Origin: CAYVBN01 sp964538565 | GTDB lineage: Bacteria > Pseudomonadota > Alphaproteobacteria > Rhizobiales > Xanthobacteraceae | Assembly (NCBI GenBank): GCA_964538565.1 | Contig: CAZIGW010000199.1 | Coordinates: 5,740 to 69,739, forward strand | Length of the DNA stretch: 64,000 bases | Direction of reading: 5' to 3' | Part shown: positions 16,502 through 24,405 of the stretch, piece after piece | Layout of the letters: each line of letters begins with the position of its first letter | Position numbering within the stretch: the stretch's first letter is position 1 | Position numbers and translations under genes: made by a program | The notes under the pieces: generated by a model | Told to the model about the DNA's origin: nothing | What the model saw: the letters and a program-made list of their open reading frames with translations, nothing else | Databases searched by the model: none

Positions 16502-16789
16502 TCAGGAGTCGAGCCTTGCGCGGACGAGCTCGCCGTCGCCGGCGCGAAACAGAGCCTTCACGGCGCCCCCGCTCTGCCGGTCGATGAGATGGGCCTCGAA
16601 ACATCCCTTCTCGATTTCCAGGGCGCGGACTTCGTAGCCGAGGCCTTCCAGCTTCTGCCGCATCGTCTCGAACGACAGAATCTCCTGCCCGTGCGCCCGA
16701 GAACAGTCCGGCGCCTTCTCGCTCGCAAACGCCGGTCCCGCGATCGCCATCGTGGCCATGAGCGCCACCCATGCCGAGATCTTGCGCAT
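16502..16789 (-). CDS. Exported PepSY-type small protein, downstream of the two-component genes
   Basis: 95 residues with a signal peptide (MRKISAWVALMATMAIAGPAFA). The mature part is a single PepSY-like unit: FETMRQKLEGLGYEVRALEIEKG, then FEAHLIDR and a final strand pair. Two Cys residues (PDC-SR near the mature N-terminus and KGC-FE in mid-domain) align with the two Cys of the PepSY protein at 19347, suggesting a structural disulfide in the periplasm. ATG 16789 has GGGAG 6 nt upstream. It is the last gene of a minus-strand set (PepSY, response regulator, kinase, PepSY), 48 nt after the kinase. PepSY domains are thought to bind or inhibit partner enzymes or sensor domains; regulation of the neighbouring kinase is inference. 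Confidence 0.72.
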   Translation of the reverse strand: MRKISAWVALMATMAIAGPAFASEKAPDCSRAHGQEILSFETMRQKLEGLGYEVRALEIEKGCFEAHLIDRQSGGAVKALFRAGDGELVRARLDS

Positions 16790-16837
16790 CTTGCACTCCC
16801 TGTCGTGACGGTTGAGCCATGCTCTGCGCCGCATCGT

Positions 16838-18232
16838 CTAGCAGGGAGCCGCCGTCGAACGGCTGAGCGCCGATGTCAGCGAATTGTCAGCGAGCAACAT
16901 GGCCTTGAGGCCGCCGAGATCCGACCCGGAGAGTTCGAGGCGCCAGCCGTAGGCCTCGAGCACGTCCTGCACGATCGCCAGTCCCAGTCCGGCCGCTCCG
17001 CTGCGTTCGTCGAGGCGCGTGCCCCGTTCGAGAACCCGCGGGCGCGCGGCCGGGGCAATGCCAGGCCCGTCGTCCTCGATGGTGATCGCCGGTCGTCCGT
17101 CCGCAAAAGCCGCGGCGATGCGCACGCGCGACGTCGCGTGCCGCGCGGCATTGTCGAGAAGATTTCCCAAGACCTCGGCGAGATCGGTGCGATCGATGGG
17201 AACCGACAGGTTTGCGACAATGTCGGTCTCGAAGCGCACGCGCTTGCCAGCAGGCGTTCGCGACAGGGTCGTGATCAGCGAGCCGACGAGCGGCGACAGC
17301 GTCGTGCCGGCCGCCCTCGCCTGACCTGCCGCGCCACGCGCGCGCGCCCGCGCCAGCTCGCGATCGACGCGGCGGCTCATGGCCTCGCCCACGACCTCGA
17401 TGTCACGGGCGATCGCGTGTTCGCCTCGCTCGCGCAGCCGCCCGGCATCAGCCGCGAGCGCCGCGAGCGGGGTCTTGAGGCCGTGTGCCAGATCCGCGGC
17501 CCGGGTCCGCGAGCGCTCGACTTCGCGCTCCCGTGCCTCGAGCAACGCGTTCATCTCCTCGACCAGGGGGACAAGTTCGGCCGGCGCCGCCGTGGACAGG
17601 CGATCGCTGCGCCCGGACCTGACCTCGCCCAATCCGCGGCGCAGCGCCTCGAGCGGCCGCAACCCGAGGCCGACCTGCACCGCCGTGGCGGCGGCGAGCA
17701 CAATGCCGAGCACGCCGAGAGCATACGCCAGATCCCTGGCAAAGGCGGCGGTCGCTGCCGAAACGCGCGCGAGATCGGTGGCGACCGCGACACGCACGGC
17801 TGCGCGCCGCTCGCCGAGCGTCAGGCTGACCCGTCGCTCAGCGATCAGGACGCGCGCGTCCGCCGGCCCCCGCGCGACGTGGCGGTGCACCTCCGCGGCA
17901 GAGAGCTCGTCATCCGGGAGCCGGAGGGTGGTGTCCCACAGCGAGCGCGAGCGCAGCAGGTCTCCCCGGTCGTCGCTCACCTGCCAGTAGAGTCCGGACA
18001 AGGGATCGGAAAACCGCGGATCGACCGGCGGGCGCGCGACGACGAGCTTGCCGTCAGCCCCGACATCGATGCCGGCGATCAACTGCCTGAGGTGCACGTC
18101 CAGATCGCCGGCGACCGTGCGGGATACGTGACGCTCGAACAGCACGGTCAATCCGACCCCGGCGATCGTCAAGGCGACCAGCAGCGCGACGATGCCGCCG
18201 ACCACGAGCCGCAGCCGCAGCGAGCAGTTCAT
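16838..18232 (-). CDS. Two-component sensor histidine kinase
   Basis: 464 residues. Two membrane helices (about 8-32 and 166-188) flank a periplasmic sensor region of about 130 residues, followed by a HAMP-like segment (RPLEALRRGLGEVRSG). The phospho-acceptor His is His250 (DLAHGLKTPL). The ATP-binding domain has an N box (NLLDNAARHA), G1 (EDDGPGIAP) and G2 (GAAGLGLAIVQ). The domain order is that of PhoQ/BasS-type kinases, which often sense cations or envelope state. The gene overlaps the response regulator by 4 nt (ATGA), so the pair is translationally coupled. Small PepSY proteins on both sides suggest a periplasmic accessory sensor, which is inference. Confidence 0.88.
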   Translation of the reverse strand: MNCSLRLRLVVGGIVALLVALTIAGVGLTVLFERHVSRTVAGDLDVHLRQLIAGIDVGADGKLVVARPPVDPRFSDPLSGLYWQVSDDRGDLLRSRSLWDTTLRLPDDELSAAEVHRHVARGPADARVLIAERRVSLTLGERRAAVRVAVATDLARVSAATAAFARDLAYALGVLGIVLAAATAVQVGLGLRPLEALRRGLGEVRSGRSDRLSTAAPAELVPLVEEMNALLEAREREVERSRTRAADLAHGLKTPLAALAADAGRLRERGEHAIARDIEVVGEAMSRRVDRELARARARGAAGQARAAGTTLSPLVGSLITTLSRTPAGKRVRFETDIVANLSVPIDRTDLAEVLGNLLDNAARHATSRVRIAAAFADGRPAITIEDDGPGIAPAARPRVLERGTRLDERSGAAGLGLAIVQDVLEAYGWRLELSGSDLGGLKAMLLADNSLTSALSRSTAAPC

Positions 18233-18894
18233 CCGGGCGGCTCCGCGACGATGTAGCCGAAGCCGCGCCGGGTCTCGATCAGGTTCGCGCCGAGCTTCTT
18301 GCGGACGCGGCCGACGAGCACCTCGAGGGCATTGGAATCGTGCGCCTCGTCGTGGCCATAGACGTTTTCGTCGAGCTCGTGCTGCGAGACGACGCGCCCC
18401 TGGTGGAGCAAAAGGTAGGAGACGAGCCGGTATTCGAGCGGCGAGAGCGGAACCGGCACGCCGCGCACGGTGACCCGCATCTGGCGCACGTCGAGCGTCA
18501 CGTCGCCGACGGTCAGGACCGAGGAGGCGTGGCCGGCCGAACGACGCACGATCGAGCGCAGCCACGCGAGCAATTCCTCCATGCGAAACGGCTTCGGCAG
18601 ATAGTCGTCGGCCCCGGCGTCGATGCCGTCGACGCGCTCGGCCCAGCTTCCGCGCGCCGTGAGGATCAGCACCGGCATGTTGCGGCCGTTGGCGCGCCAG
18701 CGCTTGAGCACCGACAGGCCATCCATCTGCGGCAAACCAAGATCGAGGACGACGGCGCCGTAGTCCTCGGTATCGCCGCGGAACCACGCCTCCTCTCCGT
18801 CGCGGACGACGTCGACGGTATAGCCCGCCGCCTGCAAGGCGCGTTCGACATCCGAGGCGATCCGCCGGTCGTCTTCGACCAGAAGCACGCGCAT
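18229..18894 (-). CDS. OmpR/PhoP-family response regulator
   Basis: 221 residues, the standard length. The receiver domain has the acidic pocket (EDD at 7-9), phospho-acceptor Asp51 (VVLDLGLPQMDG) and Lys101 (DYLPKPF). The C-terminal winged helix has the OmpR-family pattern (PLSPLEYRLVSYLLLHQGRVVS, then RVRKKLG and RGFGYIV). I used ATG 18894; an earlier start would add an unrelated basic tail. It lies 4 nt after the upstream PepSY gene and overlaps the kinase gene by 4 nt. Its targets are probably the local PepSY and cytochrome b561 genes; no direct-repeat operator was recognised with confidence. Confidence 0.9.
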   Translation of the reverse strand: MRVLLVEDDRRIASDVERALQAAGYTVDVVRDGEEAWFRGDTEDYGAVVLDLGLPQMDGLSVLKRWRANGRNMPVLILTARGSWAERVDGIDAGADDYLPKPFRMEELLAWLRSIVRRSAGHASSVLTVGDVTLDVRQMRVTVRGVPVPLSPLEYRLVSYLLLHQGRVVSQHELDENVYGHDEAHDSNALEVLVGRVRKKLGANLIETRRGFGYIVAEPPG

Positions 18895-18898
18895 GGTG

Positions 18899-19201
18899 CT
18901 ACTTCTCCCGGATCCGCGCGATCTCGCCGGTGCGCGCGTCGACATGCGCCTCGAACAGGCGCCCCTGAGAATCGATGACGCGGAACTCGTAGAGCCAGAC
19001 GCCGTTCTTGTGCTCGACCTCGACTCCGGCGATCTCGCCCGGGAGCTTCTCGCGAACGGCTCGCAGAATGTCCGCCAGCGGGCGAATTTCGCCGGCTTCC
19101 ACGGCGCGGCGGACGTCGTTGTGGTGCTCCGCCCATGCGGGCATGCCCAAGCCGGCGAACGTCATCGCCAGCCCAAGAACCATCGCGCGCGCGTGCCACA
19201 T
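18899..19201 (-). CDS. Exported PepSY-domain protein, first gene of the two-component operon
   Basis: 100 residues from ATG 19201; starts at 19231, 19228 or 19261 are possible and none has a convincing ribosome-binding site. A signal peptide (MVLGLAMTFAGLGMPAWA) precedes a classic PepSY domain (DVRRAVEAGEIRPLADILRAV, YEFRVIDSQGRLFEAHVDARTGEIARI). Unlike the other two PepSY proteins here it has no Cys in the mature part, so it belongs to a different subfamily. It heads a tight operon: 4 nt to the response regulator, which overlaps the kinase. Two PepSY proteins in one regulatory operon suggest a periplasmic modulator of the sensor; inference. Confidence 0.72.
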   Translation of the reverse strand: MWHARAMVLGLAMTFAGLGMPAWAEHHNDVRRAVEAGEIRPLADILRAVREKLPGEIAGVEVEHKNGVWLYEFRVIDSQGRLFEAHVDARTGEIARIREK

Positions 19202-19346
19202 CCAAGGAAGGCCCTTCAGGGCCGCCATCATGGCGCAAGCGGGCTGACGGAAGGCTGACATAGATCAACAGGATGCCGTCACGACCCGGATCGCATGGTG
19301 CCGCCGTCGCCGCAACGGTGCGGCGCTTCACAGCAAGGAGGATCTC

Positions 19347-19625
19347 GTGCGCAAGACGACGTTCGTTGCCGCCCTTGCGGCGGCCGTCATTGGAACCACC
19401 ACCCTGGCGATGGCGGGCAGCCTCGGCCGGCCCTGCACGTCGGCGCCGGAAAGCCGTTGGCTGACCATCGACGCCTTGCAGGGGAAGATCGAGGCGCTCG
19501 GCTACAAGGTCCAGAAGGCCAAGCTGAAGAACGCCTGCGGCGAAATCTACGCGCTCGACAAGGCCGGCGGACGGGTCGAACTGTTCGTCGACCCGACGAA
19601 TGGCGAGATCGTCGGACGGCTGTAA
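19347..19625 (+). CDS. Exported PepSY-type small protein paired with cytochrome b561
   Basis: 92 residues starting at GTG 19347, with AAGGAGG six nt upstream, one of the best ribosome-binding sites in the window. The signal peptide ends TLAMA-G. The mature protein has Cys near its start (RPC-TS), WLTIDALQGKIEALGYKV, a second Cys (NAC-GEIYALD) and a closing VELFVDPTNGEIVG strand. It is the closest local relative of the protein at 16502. It sits 5 nt before the cytochrome b561 gene and is divergent from the PepSY/two-component operon, so the two operons share a 145 bp control region (19202-19346). Confidence 0.78.
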   Translation: MRKTTFVAALAAAVIGTTTLAMAGSLGRPCTSAPESRWLTIDALQGKIEALGYKVQKAKLKNACGEIYALDKAGGRVELFVDPTNGEIVGRL

Positions 19626-19630
19626 CGTCC

Positions 19631-20194
19631 ATGAGCGCGGTCAACGAAACGATCGAAGCCGGCGGCGCGACGCCGCCGGCGACGGTCAAGGTCTGGGACC
19701 TCGGGGTTCGGGTCTTTCACTGGTCGCTCGTGTCGCTGTTCGTGCTCGCCTACATGACGGGCGACGAAGTGGAGCGGGTCCATATCCTGGCCGGCTACGC
19801 CATCGCAGCGTTGCTCGCGTTTCGCCTCGTGTGGGGATTCGTCGGGCCGCGGCACGCACGCTTTGGCGATTTCGTCCGCTCGCCGGCGGTCGTTCTCACG
19901 TACCTGCAGGACATGCTCGCGCGTAGGGCCAGGCGATTCATCGGTCACAACCCGGCCGGCGGAGCGATGGTCGTGGCGCTTCTGACCGCGCTGGCCCTGA
20001 CCTGCGTGACCGGCTTCATGATGACGACGGACGCCTACTGGGGCGCAAAATGGGTCGAGGGCGTGCACGAGGCCTCGGCCAACCTGACGGTCGGCCTCGT
20101 CGCCTTCCACGTGCCGGGCGTGCTGCTCGCGAGCTTCACGCATCGCGAGAACCTGGTGACGGCGATGGTCACCGGCCGCAAGCGGGCGCAGTAG
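19631..20194 (+). CDS. Cytochrome b561-family membrane protein
   Basis: 187 residues with four predicted membrane helices (about 25-43, 50-70, 98-120 and 145-165). Histidines placed for two b-type haems are visible: RVFHWSL, RVHILAGYA, GVHEASAN and VAFHVPGVL/FTHREN. It resembles YodB/YceJ-type di-haem cytochromes (nickel-dependent hydrogenase cytochrome b superfamily), which move electrons between quinones and periplasmic partners. It follows the small PepSY gene by 5 nt in an operon. The pairing of a PepSY periplasmic protein with cytochrome b561 is a common bacterial arrangement; the electron partner is not identifiable here. Confidence 0.82.
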   Translation: MSAVNETIEAGGATPPATVKVWDLGVRVFHWSLVSLFVLAYMTGDEVERVHILAGYAIAALLAFRLVWGFVGPRHARFGDFVRSPAVVLTYLQDMLARRARRFIGHNPAGGAMVVALLTALALTCVTGFMMTTDAYWGAKWVEGVHEASANLTVGLVAFHVPGVLLASFTHRENLVTAMVTGRKRAQ

Positions 20195-20291
20195 AGCCGG
20201 CGAGTGCGTCGACAGCGGCGAGACATCGCTGCGCGAAACGGCGCCGGATGGCGACGGGCGCGGACGCCAACGGCTCCGCGCCCGCTGCCGA

Positions 20292-21389
20292 TCATTTCAC
20301 CACGAGGTCGAGCTGGAGCGCCTCGTTGAAGTTGACGGCCGAGTGCTGAATGCCGTTGCCGGCCGACTGGCCGTCGCCGCTGACCGCGTAGAGCCGATCG
20401 CCGATCACGCCGCTTGCGAGGCCGTGACGCGGATGCGGCATCGACGGCAGGATCTGCCAGCGGTTGACCGACGGGTCATACATCTCGACCGCGCGGAAGG
20501 CCGCGAGCTCGCGCCGGTCCTGGAACTCGCCGCCCGGCACGATGATCTTGCCGTTGTAGACGCTGGCCCCGATTGCGCTGCGCCGCGTCGGCATCTTGTC
20601 GCGCACGACCCACATGTCGGTCGCCGGATCGTACATCTCCACGAGATCGATGTTGTTGCTGCCGTTCGAGATGAAAGCCGAGCCGATGCGTCCGCCGATG
20701 GCGTAGATCTTGTCGCCGACGGACGCGACCGCGTGGTGGTTGCGCGCGACCAGCATCGGCCGGCGCTCGCGCCACGAGTTGGTCGCCGGATCGTATTCCT
20801 CGACCGTCGCCACGACGTTCATCGGCCGCGCCGGATGAATGCCGACCTGGTCGGTGCCCGGCAGCGTATTCGCGCCGCCGACGACGTAGATCTTTCCGTT
20901 TGCAACCGCGGCGGCGGCCGCGCCACGCTTCGTCGGCATGGGGGCGAGCGCCTTCCAGGAATCGGCCGCGGGGTCGTATTCCCAGGCGTTGTTGATCGGG
21001 ACCCATGCGGGCGGGCCCGATTCCGGCAGGACAAATCCGCCGAAGGCGTAGATCTTGCCATTGAGCGAGGCGAAGGCGACGTGGTGCGACGGCAGCGCCA
21101 TCGGTTTCTTCTGCGTCCAGGCGTTCGCGGCCGGGTCGTATTCGTAGACCATGGCGAGCGGCTTCCAGCCCGGTCCGAGGCCGCAGAACACGTAGAACTT
21201 GCCGTTGGCCGTGGCCCCGAGCACCTCTTCGGCGCCTTGTGGGAAGGGCGCCAGGGTGACCCACGGATTGGCCGCGGTCGGCGCCTTGGGGGCTGGCGCC
21301 TGCGCCGATGCCGGTCCGACCGAAGTCGCCACCAAGGCCAGCGCTGCGGCGCCAAGCAGTCCACGCGTGATCCGTTCCGAGATTCGCAT
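20292..21389 (-). CDS. Exported Kelch-repeat beta-propeller protein
   Basis: 365 residues. A signal peptide (LLGAAALALVATSVGPASA-Q) is followed by about six Kelch motifs. Each has a GKxYxxGG or GDKIYAIGG strand and an EYDPAxxxW segment, spaced 45-60 residues apart, the pattern of a six-bladed propeller. The propeller closes with a divergent last blade (AVNFNEALQLDLVVK). No catalytic residues are obvious; Kelch propellers may bind proteins or carbohydrates, and some relatives are galactose-oxidase-like or sialate mutarotases. It is monocistronic and convergent with the cytochrome b561 gene. Function unknown. Confidence 0.8.
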   Translation of the reverse strand: MRISERITRGLLGAAALALVATSVGPASAQAPAPKAPTAANPWVTLAPFPQGAEEVLGATANGKFYVFCGLGPGWKPLAMVYEYDPAANAWTQKKPMALPSHHVAFASLNGKIYAFGGFVLPESGPPAWVPINNAWEYDPAADSWKALAPMPTKRGAAAAAVANGKIYVVGGANTLPGTDQVGIHPARPMNVVATVEEYDPATNSWRERRPMLVARNHHAVASVGDKIYAIGGRIGSAFISNGSNNIDLVEMYDPATDMWVVRDKMPTRRSAIGASVYNGKIIVPGGEFQDRRELAAFRAVEMYDPSVNRWQILPSMPHPRHGLASGVIGDRLYAVSGDGQSAGNGIQHSAVNFNEALQLDLVVK

Positions 21390-21865
21390 GCGTCCCTCCC
21401 TCGCACTCTTGTTGTAAACCCGAGCCTCGCCCGGGTGGACGACGGGCGCCCTATCTGGCTCTATGCCGTTTTCACGTCGTTCTCAACGGCTGGCCCGCAC
21501 CGCCGCCTGGCGAGATGTCGGGAGATCGGGTCGAACGCTCGCTTCCCCGGGGTGCCTGCGCCCTCGGCGCGCCCGAGCCTCCGCCATTCCCGGATGACGC
21601 CCCGGCGCGCCTCCTTCGCGCGGCTGCCGGCGCGCGCACCGCGACGCGACCGTAATGCCCTGAGATATCAGCGAGTTATGCGAACTACCTCATCGCGGTG
21701 CGAACGCACCATCGTTCCATCGGGAGGCACAGGGCATGGCACCCGGCCACATAAGCAGTTTTTTACAATTCTCGCTTATTGATGGCAGTATACGCAGGTT
21801 TCTGTCGAGCAGTCGCGGTGCGGTCCGAAGAAACTTTCCTCTAGTTTGCTCTCCGGCGAGTTCGA
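21390..21865. other. 476 bp divergent intergenic region
   Basis: Separates the Kelch gene (minus) from the DUF2336 gene (plus). No coding frame is convincing. GC-rich inverted repeats occur (a CCCGAG/CTCGCCCGGG cluster near 21419-21436; GGTGCG-AA-CGCACC near 21698-21711). From about 21750 the DNA becomes AT-rich, with TTTTTTACAATT and a TATACG-like element that could be the promoter of the DUF2336 gene. These assignments are weak. Confidence 0.35.
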
Positions 21866-22966
21866 ATGATTTCACGTGCCTCGGTCATCGACGAGCTCGA
21901 ACACGCAATTGAGGATGCGTCGAGCGGCAGAAACGCGGAGATCGCGCGGCGCGTGACGGATCTTTTCGTCACCGGCGCCGAACAGTTCACCGACGAGCAC
22001 GTCAGCGTTTTTGCCGAGATCATGGAGCGCCTGATCGACAAGATCGAGACGCGCACCCTGATCGAACTCGGAGAGCGCCTGTCCGCGGTCCGCAACGCGC
22101 CGGCCACCGTCGTGCGGCGGCTGGCGAGCAACGACGAGGTCGCGGTCGCCGCGCCCGTGCTGTCGCGCTCAGAGCAGCTCTCCGACACCGACCTGGTCGA
22201 ACTCGCCGAGACAAAGAGCCAGGCGCACCTGCTGGCGATTTCCAGCCGCAGGCAGCTCGCCGAAGCGGTCACCGACGTGCTGGTGCGCCGCGGCGTCGAC
22301 GAGGTTGTTCACCGGGTGACGGCGAACACCGGAGCGAAGTTCTCGGAATCGGGATTCGGCATGCTGGTCGACCGGGCCGAATCCGACGGCGCGCTCGCCG
22401 AAAAGGTCGTGCAGCGTCCTGATGTCCCCCCTCATCTGCTCTGCAAGATGGTCGTCGATGCGACCGAGGCGGTGCGCCGGCGCTTGCTGACGGCCGTCCA
22501 TCCCGCGCTGCGCGCCGACATCCAGAAGGTGATCGACGAGGTGTCGGGCCGCGTCGCCGAGGAGGTCTCGGAGCGGCCGGATTACGCCAATGCCACGCGG
22601 CAGGTGCTGCTGCAGCATCCCGACGGACGGGTCACGGAAGAGCACGTTCACGGCTTCGCCGTGGCCAAGAAGATCGACGAGACGGTTGCCGCGCTGTCGC
22701 TGGCAAGCTCGATCCCCGCCGACGTCGTCGACCAGCTCATCAACGACACCCGCGCCGAGCCGGTGCTGATCATGAGCAAGGCGTTGGGCTACGGCTGGCC
22801 GACCGCCCGCGCCATCCTGCAGCTGCGCGGTTCGGCCCGGCTGTCGCCCGACGCGATGACGGAGGCGTGCGAGGAGTTCAACCGTGTGTCGCCGGCAACC
22901 GCCCAGCGGGTCCTGCAATACTGGCTGATCAAGCAGAATCCGCAGACCGATACGCCCTCCGCCTGA
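21866..22966 (+). CDS. DUF2336 domain-containing protein
   Basis: 366 residues, soluble, no signal peptide. It shows the DUF2336 pattern of alphaproteobacteria: an early amphipathic helix set (SVIDELEHAIEDASSGRNAEIARRVTDLFV), then repeated HEAT-like units with recurring V-x-RLAxNDEVAVAAPVL, LVELAETKSQAHLLAISSR and VLLQHPDGRVTEEHV segments. The family is of unknown function and is often found near signalling or cell-cycle genes. ATG 21866 is the first start in the frame and matches the usual N-terminus. It precedes rimO by 103 nt but may not be co-transcribed. Identification is firm at family level only. Confidence 0.8.
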   Translation: MISRASVIDELEHAIEDASSGRNAEIARRVTDLFVTGAEQFTDEHVSVFAEIMERLIDKIETRTLIELGERLSAVRNAPATVVRRLASNDEVAVAAPVLSRSEQLSDTDLVELAETKSQAHLLAISSRRQLAEAVTDVLVRRGVDEVVHRVTANTGAKFSESGFGMLVDRAESDGALAEKVVQRPDVPPHLLCKMVVDATEAVRRRLLTAVHPALRADIQKVIDEVSGRVAEEVSERPDYANATRQVLLQHPDGRVTEEHVHGFAVAKKIDETVAALSLASSIPADVVDQLINDTRAEPVLIMSKALGYGWPTARAILQLRGSARLSPDAMTEACEEFNRVSPATAQRVLQYWLIKQNPQTDTPSA

Positions 22967-23069
22967 CTCGGCCCGGCGGCGCGATTCCCCGTGACTTCTG
23001 CCAGCGATCGCGCTTGATCTCGGCTGGGATCGCCGCTACCTCCTGCCCGTTCCACCGCAGGTTCAGGAC

Positions 23070-24395
23070 ATGGATGAATTCCGCTCACCGAAGGTGAGCT
23101 TCGTTTCGCTCGGCTGCCCAAAGGCGCTCGTGGATTCCGAGCGCATCGTCACGCGCCTGCGCGCCGAAGGCTACGAACTCGCCCGGCGGCACGACGGCGC
23201 GGATGTCGTCATCGTCAACACCTGCGGGTTCCTCGACAGTGCCAAGGCGGAGTCGCTCGCCGCGATCCGCACCGCGCTCGCCGAGAACGGCAAGGTCGTG
23301 GTGACGGGCTGCATGGGAGCCGAGCCGGCGGAAATTACCTCCCGCTATCCGGATGTTCTGGCGGTGACCGGCCCGCAGCAATACGAGAGCGTGGTCGAGG
23401 CGGTGCACCGCACCGCGCCTGCCAGGCACAATCCGTTCCTCGATCTGGTCCCCCCGGAAGGCATCAAGCTCACGCCGCGCCACTACGCCTATCTGAAGAT
23501 TTCCGAGGGCTGCAACAACCGCTGCACGTTCTGCATCATTCCGCGGCTGCGCGGCAACCTCGTCTCCCGGCCGGCGGCCGAGGTTCTGCGCGAGGCCGAG
23601 AAGCTCGTTGCGGCCGGCGTCAAGGAACTGCTCGTCATCTCGCAGGACACATCCGCCTACGGCGTCGACCTGAAATATGCCACCAGCACGTGGCGCGGCC
23701 GGGAGATGCGGGCGAAATTCGCCGATCTCGCACGCGCGCTCGGCGAGCTCGGCATCTGGGTTCGGCTCCACTACGTCTATCCCTATCCGCATGTCGAAGA
23801 CGTCGTGCCGCTGATGGCGGACGGCAAGCTCCTGCCCTATCTCGACATCCCGTTCCAGCACGCCTCGCCCGACGTGCTCAGGCGCATGCGCCGGCCGGCC
23901 GCGCAGGAAAAGACGCTGGAACGTCTCGCCCGCTGGCGCGAGATCTGCCCCGACCTCACGGTCCGCTCGACCTTCATCGTCGGCTTTCCGGGCGAGACGG
24001 AGGAAGACTTCACGATGCTGCTCGACTGGCTGGGCGAAGCAAAGCTCGATCGCGTCGGCTGCTTCCGCTACGAGCCGGTGAGAGGCGCGGCGGCGAACGA
24101 CATGGGCGATGCCGTGCCCGAGCCCGTCAAGGAGGAGCGCTGGCATCGCTTCATGCAGCGCCAGCAGGCGATCTCGGCCCAGCGCCTCAAGCGCAAGGTC
24201 GGCACGCGCCAGCAGGTCATCATCGACGAGGTCGGCCCCGACCTCGCCAAGGGCCGCACCAGGGGCGACGCGCCGGAGATCGACGGCGTCGTGCACGTCA
24301 CGAGCCGGCGCCCCCTGCGGGTAGGCGAGATCGCCACGGTGAAGATCGAGCGGTCGGACGCTTACGACCTGCACGGGACCGTGGTGGGATTCTGA
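23070..24395 (+). CDS. rimO: Ribosomal protein S12 methylthiotransferase RimO
   Basis: 441 residues, typical for RimO. It has an N-terminal MTTase domain (KVSFVSLGCPKALVDSER, with Cys at CPKA, NTCGF and TGCMGAEP for the auxiliary 4Fe-4S cluster). The radical-SAM CxxxCxxC motif is CNNRCTFC, around residue 150. A C-terminal TRAM-like segment (RQQVIIDEVG, GEIATVKIERSDAYDLHGTV) binds S12. RimO inserts a methylthio group at an aspartate of ribosomal protein S12. The family-specific LGCPKALVDSE signature separates it from MiaB. Convergent with bioA, with 10 nt between the stops. Confidence 0.95.
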   Translation: MDEFRSPKVSFVSLGCPKALVDSERIVTRLRAEGYELARRHDGADVVIVNTCGFLDSAKAESLAAIRTALAENGKVVVTGCMGAEPAEITSRYPDVLAVTGPQQYESVVEAVHRTAPARHNPFLDLVPPEGIKLTPRHYAYLKISEGCNNRCTFCIIPRLRGNLVSRPAAEVLREAEKLVAAGVKELLVISQDTSAYGVDLKYATSTWRGREMRAKFADLARALGELGIWVRLHYVYPYPHVEDVVPLMADGKLLPYLDIPFQHASPDVLRRMRRPAAQEKTLERLARWREICPDLTVRSTFIVGFPGETEEDFTMLLDWLGEAKLDRVGCFRYEPVRGAAANDMGDAVPEPVKEERWHRFMQRQQAISAQRLKRKVGTRQQVIIDEVGPDLAKGRTRGDAPEIDGVVHVTSRRPLRVGEIATVKIERSDAYDLHGTVVGF

Positions 24396-24405
24396 ACGAA
24401 GAACG

